Notes: generated from the letters alone by a model not told the origin. A DNA stretch of 64,000 bases from Variovorax sp. PBS-H4 (GCF_901827205.1 NZ_LR594675.1:5264001-5328000), one strand, 5' to 3'; shown: positions 25,724-34,842, counted from the stretch's first letter. Made by a program: numbers and translations.

Positions 25724-26761
25724 TCAGGCCAACCAGAACTTGTCTAGGCCAGCAACGAGCTCGTTCTTTCGGTTCGTCGAGGCGAACGAGCCCTGGAATC
25801 CATTGCGCAGCAATGAATAGACGTCGCCGTCCGACAACTGGAGCGCTGAAGCCACAGCCACCAGGTTGTCGTTCATGTAGCCGTTGAAATACGGCGGATC
25901 ATCGGTGTTCACGCTTACCCTGCAACCTGCGTCGAGCAACGTTTTCAGGTTGTGCTGCTCCAGCGAAGGGAAGACATTCAGACAGATATTGGAAAGCGGA
26001 CACACCGTCATTGGGATCTGATCGGCGGCCAGGCGCTCGATTAGTCGCGGGTCATCCTGTGCCGTCACGCCATGATCGATGCGATCGGCACCTACGACGT
26101 CCAGTGCCTCCCAGATGTAGCTCGGGGGACCCTCTTCGCCGGCATGTATGGTGATTGGCCATCCCATGTTCTTGGCTTGGCGGAACGCCCGCTCAAACTT
26201 CGAGGGCGGATTTCCCTTCTCCACTCCACCCAGGCCGACCGCGACGAATGACTCCTTGAACGGACGGGCGGCCTCCAATGCCTCGAAGGCCTCTGCTTCG
26301 GTGCGATGGCGTTGCAGCCCGAAGATGAGCTTGGCATCAATGCCGAAGTCAGCGCGCGCATCCGCGATCGCTTCCGCCACGCCGCCGAGCACGGTATCCA
26401 ATCCGATGCCACGCTCAATATGGCTCTGGGGAGACATGTAGAACTCCACATAGACCACCCGGTCTTCTGCAGCACGCTTCAGTTGCGTGTAGGTGACTTC
26501 GTAGAAATCCAATCGGGTGACCAGGACGCCCAAAGCGGAGTAGTACAGCTGCAGAAACCCAGATAGGTCCTTGAAGTTGTAGGCCGCTCGTACTTCCTCG
26601 GCGTTCTCGTAAGGAACCTTGATGTGATTTCGCGCGCTCAGAGCCATCAGCGTCTCGGGGCCGATAGTGCCCTCGAGGTGAACATGCAGTTCGGCCTTCG
26701 GTGCATGAAGGATCTTTGACTGCAACGAGCTTAGATGCGATTGCGTGGTGGGTTGAGTCAT
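25724..26761 (-). CDS. Adenosine/adenine deaminase-family protein (copy 2)
   Basis: The gene encodes a 345-residue zinc amidohydrolase of the adenosine deaminase family. Motifs are ELHVHLEGT, TIHAGEEGPPSY, RIDHGVTAQDD, TVCPLSNICLN and NTDDPPYFNGY. It matches copy 1 (9929-10951) over its whole length at somewhat under half identity by eye, so the two are old duplicates that may handle different purines or related N-heterocycles. It opens the minus-strand operon deaminase, binding protein, FMN dehydrogenase, LysR, 2-hydroxyacid dehydrogenase and is divergent from a flavin monooxygenase gene. Confidence 0.9.
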   Translation of the reverse strand: MTQPTTQSHLSSLQSKILHAPKAELHVHLEGTIGPETLMALSARNHIKVPYENAEEVRAAYNFKDLSGFLQLYYSALGVLVTRLDFYEVTYTQLKRAAEDRVVYVEFYMSPQSHIERGIGLDTVLGGVAEAIADARADFGIDAKLIFGLQRHRTEAEAFEALEAARPFKESFVAVGLGGVEKGNPPSKFERAFRQAKNMGWPITIHAGEEGPPSYIWEALDVVGADRIDHGVTAQDDPRLIERLAADQIPMTVCPLSNICLNVFPSLEQHNLKTLLDAGCRVSVNTDDPPYFNGYMNDNLVAVASALQLSDGDVYSLLRNGFQGSFASTNRKNELVAGLDKFWLA

Positions 26762-27252
26762 CTCAATGGCCTTCCGGGAAGGATCTATGTCTTGATATTA
26801 GGGACTGCCGAGCTTGCCGGGGTTAGCATTTTTCGGGGGCGGCGTTCGTAAAAGTCGCACACCTCCGTTGCTCGGACCGCATGCTCCATGACGCGCCCTG
26901 CGACTGATCGCAGCCCCACCAGAACCGGCGCGCCACGTTAATCTGCTTCTACGCAGACTTCCGTTTGATGCCGCTGTCGATGGCGGAGAGGTGACCTCAA
27001 GGCGAGGAAACGATGATGCTGTGCGACCGCCGAGGCCCAATGGTCAGCATTTTTAGATCACAGCGATTGCATTGTTGGCACGGTCGCCAGCAGGGTCCCC
27101 CGCCCATCCGATTGCAGTGGGCGCGTTGCCGTTTCCGCCACGGTGCGTCAAGTTTTCTCTGCTTGTCGCCAAGATGCACGAACGCATACTGACCTCACCT
27201 GCCGGGCTGCCCGACGGACATTGAGTCCACCGCGGTTCGAGCTAGAAAAGGA
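26762..27252. promoter_or_regulatory. Divergent control region with two copies of a 13-base motif
   Basis: This 491-base gap between deaminase 2 and the flavin monooxygenase gene has no convincing gene. Read on the minus strand it holds AAAAATGCTAACC (ending at 26821) and AAAAATGCTGACC (ending at 27042), 221 bases apart. These resemble the GAAACACGCTAACG part of the site upstream of ahcY. Both could be regulator sites serving the divergent promoters. The motif assignment is by eye. Confidence 0.4.
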
Positions 27253-27261
27253 ATGATCAGA

Positions 27262-28644
27262 ATGCGCAACATCAAGACTGAAAAACTCAAGCTCGGCGGC
27301 CTGTTTCACCCGACCGGCAACCACGTCGCTTCATGGCTGCATCCCGATACGCAACTTGATGCGGGATCGAACTTTCGCCACTACGTCGAGCTCGCACACC
27401 TCGCTGAAAAGGGCAAGTTCGACCTCATGTTCCTTGCAGACGCCGCCGCAGTGCGCGGCGGCGACCTCGAAGCTCTCAGTCGGTGGCCTCAGTACATGGC
27501 GTATTTCGAGCCCACCACACTCTTGGCGGCGTTAGCGGCCGTAACCAGCCACATCGGCCTGGTGGCAACTGCCACCACTTCCTACAACGAGCCCTACAAC
27601 ATCGCCCGACGCTACGCGTCGCTCGATCACATCAGTGGGGGCCGTGCGGGCTGGAACGTGGTGACGTCGTCGAACCTTGACGAAAGCAAGAATTTTGGGC
27701 ACGAAGAGCACCTTCAGCACGGTGACCGCTATGCGCGCGCGAAGGAGTTCGCTTCAGTGGTACGCGGCCTGTGGGACAGTTGGGAAGACGATGCCTTCGT
27801 GCGGGATCGCGAGAAGCAACGCTACTTCGAGCCAGCCAAGCTCCACGTCCTAGGTCACAAGGGGACGTACTTTTCGGTCAGGGGGCCCCTCAACATCTCG
27901 CGTCCGCCCCAAGGTCACCCGGTGATTGCGCAGGCTGGCTCTTCAGAGCCCGGCAAAGAACTGGCCGCCGAGACTGCAGATATCGTCTTCACCGCCCAGG
28001 GCGATCTTGAGGGGGCCAAAAATTTCTACAGTGACCTCAAGAGCCGCATGTCAAAGTTTGGACGCGATCCGCAGTCCTTAAAGATCATGCCGGGCCTGAA
28101 CCCCATCGTCGGGCGCACCGAGGGTGAGGCCAAGGAAAAACACGCCTACCTGCAGTCGCTAATCCATCCTTCGGTCGGCCTTGAGCTGCTTTCGAACGCA
28201 ATCGGAGGTGTGGACCTCAAGGGCATCGACATCGACAAGCCTTTGCCCACCGACTTCCTGGATCGAGACACCAACACCAGCAAGAGTACCCTTGAAGGGG
28301 TCATGAAGATGGCTCAGCGCGACAACCTGACCGTGCGCCAGCTTTACGAGCGATTTGCCGGCGCCCGCGGCCAGCGCACGCTCGTCGGGACTGCCGAGCA
28401 GATCGCCCTCGACATGAGGCACTGGTTCGAGTCCGCCGCCGTGGACGGCTTCCTCATTCAGCCCGCCGACCTGCCTAACGGGCTGAAGGACTTCGTACAC
28501 GAAGTCGTACCGGCACTCCAGCACATGGGCGTCTTCCGGACCGAGTACGAGGGCACTACCCTGCGAGAGAACCTCGACCTGCCTAGACCTGCGAATCAGT
28601 TCACCGCAGCGACGACCAACGCGTATAGGCATGATCAGGACTGA
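27262..28644 (+). CDS. LLM-class flavin-dependent monooxygenase (NtaA/SnaA/DszA family)
   Basis: The gene encodes a 460-residue monooxygenase using reduced FMN supplied by a separate reductase. The family is recognised from KLKLGGLFHPTGNH..SW at the start, KFDLMFLADAAAV, TSYNEPYNIARRYASLDHISGGRAGWNVVTS and GHPVIAQAGSS. Members act on nitrilotriacetate, dibenzothiophene sulfone, sulfides or heterocycles; the substrate here is unknown. I prefer ATG at 27262, nine bases after AAAAGGA, over ATG at 27253, which is too close to it. A flavin reductase that could supply FMNH2 is at 30165-31148. Confidence 0.93.
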   Translation: MRNIKTEKLKLGGLFHPTGNHVASWLHPDTQLDAGSNFRHYVELAHLAEKGKFDLMFLADAAAVRGGDLEALSRWPQYMAYFEPTTLLAALAAVTSHIGLVATATTSYNEPYNIARRYASLDHISGGRAGWNVVTSSNLDESKNFGHEEHLQHGDRYARAKEFASVVRGLWDSWEDDAFVRDREKQRYFEPAKLHVLGHKGTYFSVRGPLNISRPPQGHPVIAQAGSSEPGKELAAETADIVFTAQGDLEGAKNFYSDLKSRMSKFGRDPQSLKIMPGLNPIVGRTEGEAKEKHAYLQSLIHPSVGLELLSNAIGGVDLKGIDIDKPLPTDFLDRDTNTSKSTLEGVMKMAQRDNLTVRQLYERFAGARGQRTLVGTAEQIALDMRHWFESAAVDGFLIQPADLPNGLKDFVHEVVPALQHMGVFRTEYEGTTLRENLDLPRPANQFTAATTNAYRHDQD

Positions 28645-29085
28645 TATCAAACCTCGGGTTCAATGTGCCACATGGCGGGAGCGGTGTGCATTGCCACCGT
28701 CGACGGCGACCGCAAGCGTATAGACATGGGCGCCACCTCTGAAGCGTCTCCACCGGTGGTTCACCTTCGCCTTGGCGTGTAGCAACAAGGTGGAGCCCCG
28801 CCACCCCGTTCCACGCTTGCGGGATTGACACGAGCGGCTCTGTCGCTGCTGCTCGCTGTCAGGATCATCACGATTGCTTTACTCATCCGATGCGCAAGCC
28901 ACTTTTCTGCAAAGTCATGGCTTCACGCCCGTTCGAGACACACACTGTGCAAGTGTCGCGGTCGTCCGGAGCCTTCACTGCGCAAGTTGATCTTCTTGTC
29001 TATAGCGACTGCTGATGCCGCATGTCGGCCTAGCTAAAGTCCGACAAAGCCGAGAGAATGACGCTCCTCATACCGATGCCCGTCC
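28645..29085. other. Intergenic region, 441 bases, nothing recognised
   Basis: Between the monooxygenase gene and a LysR gene on the same strand I see no protein-like frame, strong hairpin or repeat. It probably carries the LysR promoter. Confidence 0.4.
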
Positions 29086-30012
29086 ATGAAGATGCTCTTA
29101 TCTCCGTTAATGCGCTACATCTGCCAGGTTGCGGAAGATGGATCGATCCGAAAGGCTTCCGAGTATCTTCACATTTCAGCATCGGCGATCAATCGCCAGA
29201 TCATCAATTTCGAAGAGCTGATCGGCGCGCCCATCTTCGAGCGCTTGCCTCGGGGGATGAAGCTGACAGACGCCGGACGCGTTATCTACGGCATCATCAA
29301 GGACTTCGAGAAAGTCTCCGACGCCGCGGTGTCTGAAGTCAGCGCGATCAAGGGTAAGTACAAGGGACACGTCGCCATCGGCACCATCCAGACCTTGGCA
29401 GGAGATTTCTTTGCGGAATTTCTAGCCTCCTCGCGCAAGGAAAACCCCGATGTTTCATTTTCCCTGTTCAGCGGCAACACCGATGAGATTGTGCGCAAGA
29501 TTGTCGGGAATGAGTTGGACATTGGCATCTGTTGGGAGCCACCTGAGCAGGTGCCCGTCGAGAAGCTAAGGGTCTACTCAATGGAGATCGGCATTGCGAT
29601 GCATCCGTCGCACCCGCTCGCGCAGGAGCATGACCTGTCGCTCCAGGAGTGCCGTGACTTTCCAATCATCTTTCCATCTGGCGGCATGGAGATCAGAAAA
29701 CTTCTGGACCGAATCAACGTTGGACGGCAAACAAGCATATCGCCAGCAGTCACGACCAATGCAATGCCGCTGATTCGATTGCTCGCGCTCTCAGGCACCG
29801 GCGTCGCAGTCACAACGCGTATCTCAGTTGCGAGCGACGTTTCAGCCGGGGCGCTCATCTTCAAGACGTTGCGCGATGTGGGCACCCAACACCTTAGACT
29901 GGCAGTTCTGCACCGCCAGGCATTGTCATTGCCTTCAGCCGCGCGCATGCTGTGCACTGCAATCCTGCACGCGCTCGATGACTATCTGGGACCAGCGCCA
30001 CACGACATATGA
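29086..30012 (+). CDS. LysR-family regulator (island, third)
   Basis: The gene encodes a 308-residue LysR regulator of a different branch from the two related copies. The helix-turn-helix is at about residues 18-46 (SIRKASEYLHISASAINRQIINFEELIG) and the effector domain begins GHVAIGTIQTLAGDF. It lies between the monooxygenase gene (same strand) and the flavin reductase gene (convergent), so it is the best candidate to control that two-component oxygenase. ATG codons at 29086 and 29092 are both possible. Confidence 0.92.
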   Translation: MKMLLSPLMRYICQVAEDGSIRKASEYLHISASAINRQIINFEELIGAPIFERLPRGMKLTDAGRVIYGIIKDFEKVSDAAVSEVSAIKGKYKGHVAIGTIQTLAGDFFAEFLASSRKENPDVSFSLFSGNTDEIVRKIVGNELDIGICWEPPEQVPVEKLRVYSMEIGIAMHPSHPLAQEHDLSLQECRDFPIIFPSGGMEIRKLLDRINVGRQTSISPAVTTNAMPLIRLLALSGTGVAVTTRISVASDVSAGALIFKTLRDVGTQHLRLAVLHRQALSLPSAARMLCTAILHALDDYLGPAPHDI

Positions 30013-30164
30013 GGCACTCCCGGTCGCGGCTGGTTAATATGCGCACTGCTACGAGCCGATAGGCGCAACTGTCAGAGTATTCGACGCCGCTGCGGGCAGT
30101 TCTGCGGGACCCGATCACGGACCGCAACCAGCGCAATCTCATCCGGTTACTTCGCGCTTTTCAT

Positions 30165-31148
30165 TTAGGCCGAGAGCCGATCGTGAAGCTCTTGAAGGAC
30201 CTCGCGCGCAACGGCTACGCTCTGCTCAGAGAGACCCGCCATCTGCTGTCTCTCGAAATTGCTGAAATCCGACATCAGGGACGCCAGTAAGGCGTCGCCC
30301 TTGCTCGTCAGAGCATACACTTCGCTTTGGCAAGCAATGCACCCCCTCTTTTCAAGCGATGCAAGCGCGTCCCTAGCGGAGGGCGGAGGAAGGGATGAGC
30401 TTTCGACGATCTCGTCGAATGAGCGCGTCCTCCCATCTCGCAAGGCGAACAATGTGAATCCTTGCGGCAGGTCTACGCCACGGGACTGGCGAAACTGTTC
30501 GAAGAGCGCCGCAAACCCGACGCCTAGAGATGCAACGAGCCGGGTAAACCGCAGGTCGTCTGGCGATTTGTACTTGCCGACGAAAGCCGTTCCAGTGCGC
30601 TCTCGTGACTCCTCATGCTGCAGGGTGCCTGGATGGTCCTCGGCTATTGCGTATCGACCCTGAGCGAATACCAAGGCGCTCGCTGCAGCTCGCGCAAAGT
30701 GGACCACGCGGCCAATCAGCAGCACATGGTCTCCTGCATCGTGGAACGCCTCCGTCGTGCATTGCAAAATTGCTGCTGCACCGGGGATCAACGGTGCGCC
30801 GAGCAGCCCGGGCCGCCAGTCGATACCCGCAAACTTGTCTTCCATCTTGCTTGCAAACCTTTGCGACAGATCAATCTGATCCGAAGCAAGTATGTGAACG
30901 GTGAAGGCCGTGGCCGAAACGAACGCGTCGAAGCTACGCGAGCTTCTTGAGATTGACCACAGGATCAGCGGAGGATCCATGGAGAGCGATGAGAAGGAAT
31001 TTGCAGTGACGCCAACTGGTCCACCGACGCCGTTGCCGGTAATAACCGTCACTCCAGTAGAGAACTGTCCGAGGCAACGCCGAAAGGCTCGTAGGTCTTG
31101 AGCGGGATCACCCTGTTCTGTGATTTGCTTGTCTACTAAGTTGCTCAT
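30165..31148 (-). CDS. Flavin reductase with C-terminal MarR-like domain (C1-type)
   Basis: The gene encodes a 327-residue two-domain protein. Residues about 20-170 form a flavin reductase domain (CLGQFSTGVTVITG, VGVTANSFSSLSMDPPLI, RSFDAF), which reduces FMN with NAD(P)H. Residues about 195-325 form a winged-helix MarR-like domain (LPPPSARDALASLEKRGCI, VYALTSKGDALLASLMSDF). The same arrangement is known in the C1 reductase of Acinetobacter baumannii p-hydroxyphenylacetate hydroxylase, where the tail senses the aromatic substrate and lifts autoinhibition. It probably feeds the LLM monooxygenase at 27262 and may be gated by that enzyme's substrate (inference). Confidence 0.9.
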   Translation of the reverse strand: MSNLVDKQITEQGDPAQDLRAFRRCLGQFSTGVTVITGNGVGGPVGVTANSFSSLSMDPPLILWSISRSSRSFDAFVSATAFTVHILASDQIDLSQRFASKMEDKFAGIDWRPGLLGAPLIPGAAAILQCTTEAFHDAGDHVLLIGRVVHFARAAASALVFAQGRYAIAEDHPGTLQHEESRERTGTAFVGKYKSPDDLRFTRLVASLGVGFAALFEQFRQSRGVDLPQGFTLFALRDGRTRSFDEIVESSSLPPPSARDALASLEKRGCIACQSEVYALTSKGDALLASLMSDFSNFERQQMAGLSEQSVAVAREVLQELHDRLSA

Positions 31149-31469
31149 GGAATTTTCCGTGAAGGATGCTTACCTGCGGGCTTCAGTCGAAGCAGGCGGA
31201 CAGAGAGTGGGCAGTGAATGGAAGCTTGCAGTCGACGGACATTAAGGCGCCGGCACTCAAACTGCGGGGGTTCACTCGTTGTCGAATCATGTCTTGCAAG
31301 CTGCGGGCGTTCAATCGCTATATTCAGTACACATCGAACCGTTTTTTGCAACGCTCGCAGATGCCTCGCGTCGGTATAAAGTGAGCCCGCGGCCCGGCTC
31401 ATCCCATCGTATTGAGCGCCGCGAACTTCCGAGTGAAGAGGCGCGCCCATGCGTCGGCATCCGAGGGTG
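31149..31469. other. Intergenic region at the island edge, nothing recognised
   Basis: These 321 bases upstream of the flavin reductase gene contain its promoter by position. No protein-like frame, RNA or repeat is recognised before the first transposon remnant. Confidence 0.4.
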
Positions 31470-31650
31470 AACAGCCCCAAGCGCTACGAACGCGGCTCGA
31501 TGGCGCTCACGGGCAACTTGCCGGTCACGCAGTGGGCCGGCGCCTTCGCCGACGATCAGACGCTGACGGCGGCGACTCTCGGTGTTGTAGACGGCGATCG
31601 AACGGAGATCGACGCGCCGAGCAGGCAGCGAAGATCAACATCCAATTGAG
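31470..31650 (+). pseudogene. IS21-family istB remnant, first type
   Basis: A short plus-strand stretch reads RYERGSM.LTGNLPVTQWAG followed by AFADDQTLTAATL, which matches the C-terminal part of the ATP-binding helper protein IstB of IS21-like elements. After that a frameshift occurs, and the shifted frame continues GDRRAEQAAK as in the usual tail. Only about 55 codons of a roughly 250-codon gene remain, so it is a dead fragment. Confidence 0.7.
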
Positions 31651-31794
31651 GACGATTGCAACGCCGCCGAAAGCAGCCCAGGCAAGGCCTCGGCCGGTGA
31701 GTGCCGGAGAGGGTCCTCTTGATCGCGCAGACGATCAACAGCGTTACCCCTCCGAATACCAGCACCAGAAGAGCCAGGATGCGCCATCGGTGTG

Positions 31795-31977
31795 TCAAGC
31801 GATCCAGCAATGCAGTCGTCATCTTCGGATCACCGAAGACGCTCGCCCACTCTCCGAAGCTTAGATTGGTGGTGATAACCACGCTGGTTCTTTCGTACAG
31901 CTTGTGGAGAGCAGGTGGAACAGGAGTGCGCCTCCGGACTCGCTAAGGGTAGGCAGCCCAGTTCATCCAGGATTGTG
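31795..31977 (-). pseudogene. IS21-family istB remnant, second type
   Basis: The minus strand reads TILDELGCLPL, then in a second frame SGGALLFHLL, then in a third frame HKLYERTSVVITTNLSFGEW and VFGDPKMTTALLDRLTHR. Together these make the C-terminal third of an IstB protein broken by two frameshifts. It belongs to a different IstB subtype from the plus-strand fragment beside it, and the two 3' ends face each other. Both are scars of separate IS21-type insertions next to tRNA-Ser. Confidence 0.78.
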
Positions 31978-32133
31978 TGGGATCTGGGTGGCTTGGGCCG
32001 CCTGGGCGTGGCCGGGGCTGCCCAGGGTTGGGGACTAGGCGCTCGATAGCGCTCAGCGGCGTCCAACCAAATGCATGCCAGAAATGGGCCTGCTGGGGCC
32101 ATTTGGTTGCAACCCGCGTGGTTACCCGGTTAC

Positions 32134-32221
32134 TGGCGGAGAGTGTGAGATTCGAACTCACGGACGGTTGCCCGTCGGCAGTTTTCAAGACTGCTGGTTT
32201 AAACCACTCACCCAACTCTCC
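32134..32221 (-). tRNA. tRNA-Ser (UGA)
   Basis: The minus strand folds as a long-variable-arm tRNA: the acceptor stem begins GGAGAGT, the anticodon stem-loop is GCAGTCTTGAAAACTGC with anticodon TGA, the T arm is GAGTTCGAATCTC, and GCCA at the 3' end is encoded (32134-32137). The extra arm between the anticodon and T arms is the usual serine type. It separates the GC-poorer island and its IS scars from the core block, a common boundary for integrated elements. Confidence 0.95.
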
Positions 32222-32235
32222 GGGCAGTCGGCATT

Positions 32236-32934
32236 TTAGCCGCTGGCTTCATCCGACCCGTCGCGCCCGGCACCAGCGCGCGCGGGCAGCCAGCCGCGCA
32301 GCACCAAGTCCACCACGCCCTCGGCCCAGGCGCGGCGCTCCTCGGGTCCTGCCAGGGGCTTGGAGATGAAGAAGCGCACCCCGCCGAAGGCCAGGGTCGA
32401 GAGCTGCACAGCGGCCAGTTCGGGATCGGGCACGTGCAGCTTGCCGCCACGGTTCGCCTCGGCCAGGTATTCGACCACCGGGGCAAGCACATAGCTGTTC
32501 TCGGCGTACAGCGACTTCGCGAGCTCCGGAAAACGCACGGCCTCGGCGATCACCAGGCGCAGCAAGGCAAGGGTCTGCGGGTCGGTGGCGCCCAGGTACA
32601 TGCGCTCGACGAGGTCGAGCAGCACCTGTCTTTCATCGGCATCCGAGCGCACGAGCGTGGACTGCATCGTCTCGCGGGCGCTGCTCACGGCGCGATGGAC
32701 GACCTCGCGGAACAAGGCCTCCTTGTTCTCGAACTGGCGGTAGATGGTGATCTTGGCGACGCCGGCATCGCGCGCGATGGCCTCGATGCTGGTGGCGGCG
32801 TAGCCGTGCTCGAGGAAGGATTTCAGCGCAGCGGCAAGGAACGCTTCGCGCAACGCCGCCGCCTGTTCGGGGCTGGGACGGCCGCGGGCACGGCGCTTGA
32901 TGACTTCTTCTTCCGGCAGGTTTCGGGTCGGCAT
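32236..32934 (-). CDS. TetR/AcrR-family regulator
   Basis: The gene encodes a 232-residue TetR-family repressor. The N-terminal DNA-binding domain (about residues 25-75) includes FLEHGYAATSIEAIARDAGVAKITIYRQFENKEALF in pieces typical of the AcrR/AefR subgroup; the C-terminal part is helical. It is followed by the tRNA gene and preceded, 16 bases away on the same strand, by hemW. There is no obvious target beside it. Confidence 0.93.
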   Translation of the reverse strand: MPTRNLPEEEVIKRRARGRPSPEQAAALREAFLAAALKSFLEHGYAATSIEAIARDAGVAKITIYRQFENKEALFREVVHRAVSSARETMQSTLVRSDADERQVLLDLVERMYLGATDPQTLALLRLVIAEAVRFPELAKSLYAENSYVLAPVVEYLAEANRGGKLHVPDPELAAVQLSTLAFGGVRFFISKPLAGPEERRAWAEGVVDLVLRGWLPARAGAGRDGSDEASG

Positions 32935-32950
32935 GGCGGCGCTGGTGGTC

Positions 32951-34222
32951 TCAGCTCTCGGGAAGGAAGATGGCCTGCAAGTCGCTCAGGAAGTCCAGGC
33001 CGCGGGCGGTGGGCCACACGCGGGCGAGATCGCGTTCGATCAATCCCTTGCGCTCAGCCTCTTCGAGCCCGCGCTGGATGGCGGTGACGGCCAGGCCGGT
33101 GCGCTCGCCGAACTGCGCCAGCGTAAACCCGTCCTTCAGGCGCAAGGCATTGAGCATGAATTCGAAGGGCAACTCGGCGATCGTGACCTCATCACTCTGC
33201 GCGACTGCGCGGGCGGCGAGCGCGTTCTCCATGTAGAGGCGCGGGTCGCGAAAGCGGACCTGGCGCACGATGCGATGGGCAAAGCTCAGTTTGCTGTGCG
33301 CGCCGGCGCCGATGCCGAGGTAGTCGCCGAACTGCCAGTAGTTGAGGTTGTGCGCGCAGCGGTGACCGGCGCGTGCGTAGGCGGAGATCTCGTAGCGTTC
33401 CAGCCCACGCTGCGCGGTGCGCTCGGTGATGCGGTCGAGCATGTCGTAGGCGGCATCGTCCTCCGGCACCTTGGGCGGGAACTTGGCGAAATAGGTGTTG
33501 GGCTCGATCGTGAGGTGGTAGACCGAAAGATGCGGCGGCGCGAGCGCCAACGCCTGGTCCAGGTCGGCATCGAGCTCGTCGGCGCTCTGCCCCGGCAACG
33601 CGTACATGAGGTCCAGATTGAAGGTGTCGAAGGCCTGCGCCGCCTCCTCGACCGCCGCGATGGCCTGGGCCCGGTCATGCACCCGGCCGAGCGCCTTCAG
33701 GTGCGCGTCGTTGAAGCTCTGCACGCCCACCGACAGGCGTGTGACGCCCGCGGCTCGGTAGCCACGGAAGCGGTCGCGCTCGAAGGTACCGGGATTGGCC
33801 TCCAGCGTGATCTCGCAGTCGGGAGCCAGCTTGAGCCGGGCCCGGAGGTCACCGAGCAGGCGGTCGATGGCGGCCGGCGAGAACAGGCTGGGGGTGCCGC
33901 CCCCGAGGAAGATGCTGTGCACGCTGCGGCCCCAGACCAGCGGCAGGGCCGCGTCGAGGTCGGCGATCAGCGCGTCCAGGTAACGCTGCTCAGGCAGCGG
34001 TGCCTCGCCGCCGTCGCTCCGCCACTCGTGCGAATTGAAGTCGCAGTAGGGGCATTTGCGCAAGCACCAGGGCAGGTGCACGTAGAGCGAAAGCGGCGGC
34101 AGCGCCGACAGCTGGAGGGGCCCTGGGCGCATCCAGTGCAGCACGTCGTTCGCGCGATCGACATCGGCGCTGCGCGGCTGCGCGGGCTCTGCGGTGATCG
34201 GCAGAAAAAGGGTCACAGCCAT
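32951..34222 (-). CDS. hemW: HemW, radical-SAM heme chaperone
   Basis: The gene encodes a 423-residue radical SAM protein. The cluster motif is PWCLRKCPYCDFNSH (C53, C57, C60), with the extra aromatic-cysteine pattern of HemW/HemN-like proteins, then IFLGGGTPSLF and the ITLEANPGT segment; the C-terminal HemN_C winged domain contains GLIERD...WPTARGLDFLSDL. HemW binds heme and delivers it to respiratory enzymes; it was formerly annotated as an oxygen-independent coproporphyrinogen oxidase. I start at the ATG at 34222, which overlaps the end of rdgB by ten bases. Confidence 0.93.
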   Translation of the reverse strand: MAVTLFLPITAEPAQPRSADVDRANDVLHWMRPGPLQLSALPPLSLYVHLPWCLRKCPYCDFNSHEWRSDGGEAPLPEQRYLDALIADLDAALPLVWGRSVHSIFLGGGTPSLFSPAAIDRLLGDLRARLKLAPDCEITLEANPGTFERDRFRGYRAAGVTRLSVGVQSFNDAHLKALGRVHDRAQAIAAVEEAAQAFDTFNLDLMYALPGQSADELDADLDQALALAPPHLSVYHLTIEPNTYFAKFPPKVPEDDAAYDMLDRITERTAQRGLERYEISAYARAGHRCAHNLNYWQFGDYLGIGAGAHSKLSFAHRIVRQVRFRDPRLYMENALAARAVAQSDEVTIAELPFEFMLNALRLKDGFTLAQFGERTGLAVTAIQRGLEEAERKGLIERDLARVWPTARGLDFLSDLQAIFLPES

Positions 34223-34812
34223 CGCTCCCGCATCAACGCCAGCATCGCTCGCGCTGCCTGGCCTCGATGACTGTGGGCGTTCTTCAGCTCGGGCGGGAGC
34301 TGGGCAAAGGTCTTGCCCAGCTGGGGCAGCCACATCACCGGGTCGAACCCGAATCCGTTCTCGCCGATCGGCTCACGCGTGATCTGGCCCGCGGCGCGGC
34401 CAACGGCGATCAGCGGCTCGGGATCTTCGGGGCTGCGCAGTGCCACGAGCGTGCTGACGAGCGCGGCGCGGCGATTGTCGAGGCCCGCCATCTGCTCGAG
34501 CAGCGCGCGAACATTGTTGGCGTCGCCCTTCTCGTAGCCGAAGCGCGTAGCGTAGTAAGCCGTGGCCACGCCGGGCAGGCCGCCGAAAGCGTCGACGCAA
34601 AGGCCGGCGTCGTCGGCCATCGCGGGCAGGCCGGTGGCCGCCGCTGCATGCCTTGCCTTGGCCAGCGCATTCTCGACAAAGGTGAAGAAGGGCTCCTCGG
34701 CCTCGCCGACGCCAAGCTCTGCCTGGCGCACGAGCTCGACGCCGAGCGGCGCGAACAACTGCTGCAGCTCGGCGAGCTTGCCGGCGTTGTTGGAGGCCAG
34801 GACCAGTTTCAT
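34213..34812 (-). CDS. rdgB: RdgB/HAM1 XTP/dITP pyrophosphatase
   Basis: The gene encodes a 199-residue house-cleaning enzyme that hydrolyses (d)ITP and XTP to monophosphates. The N-terminus MKLVLASNNAGKLAEL is the family signature (SNN.GK.E), followed by AMADDAGLCVDAF with the catalytic acidic pair and FGFDPVMWLPQLGKTFAQL. The closing SHRGQAARAML contains the conserved SHR. I start at 34812, which gives the canonical N-terminus. It lies between rph and hemW as in other Burkholderiales. Confidence 0.96.
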   Translation of the reverse strand: MKLVLASNNAGKLAELQQLFAPLGVELVRQAELGVGEAEEPFFTFVENALAKARHAAAATGLPAMADDAGLCVDAFGGLPGVATAYYATRFGYEKGDANNVRALLEQMAGLDNRRAALVSTLVALRSPEDPEPLIAVGRAAGQITREPIGENGFGFDPVMWLPQLGKTFAQLPPELKNAHSHRGQAARAMLALMRERWL

Positions 34813-34842
34813 CGGCAATCCGCGGATCGCGCCGTCGCCCAA

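Noticed and set aside
31412..31864. A 150-codon frame at the island edge
   Set aside because: Its only protein-like part is the tail of the istB remnant; the rest is low-complexity and unconvincing.
9717..32133. The island as a complete integrative element or prophage
   Set aside because: No integrase, relaxase, conjugation or phage genes are visible, only two istB fragments at one edge.
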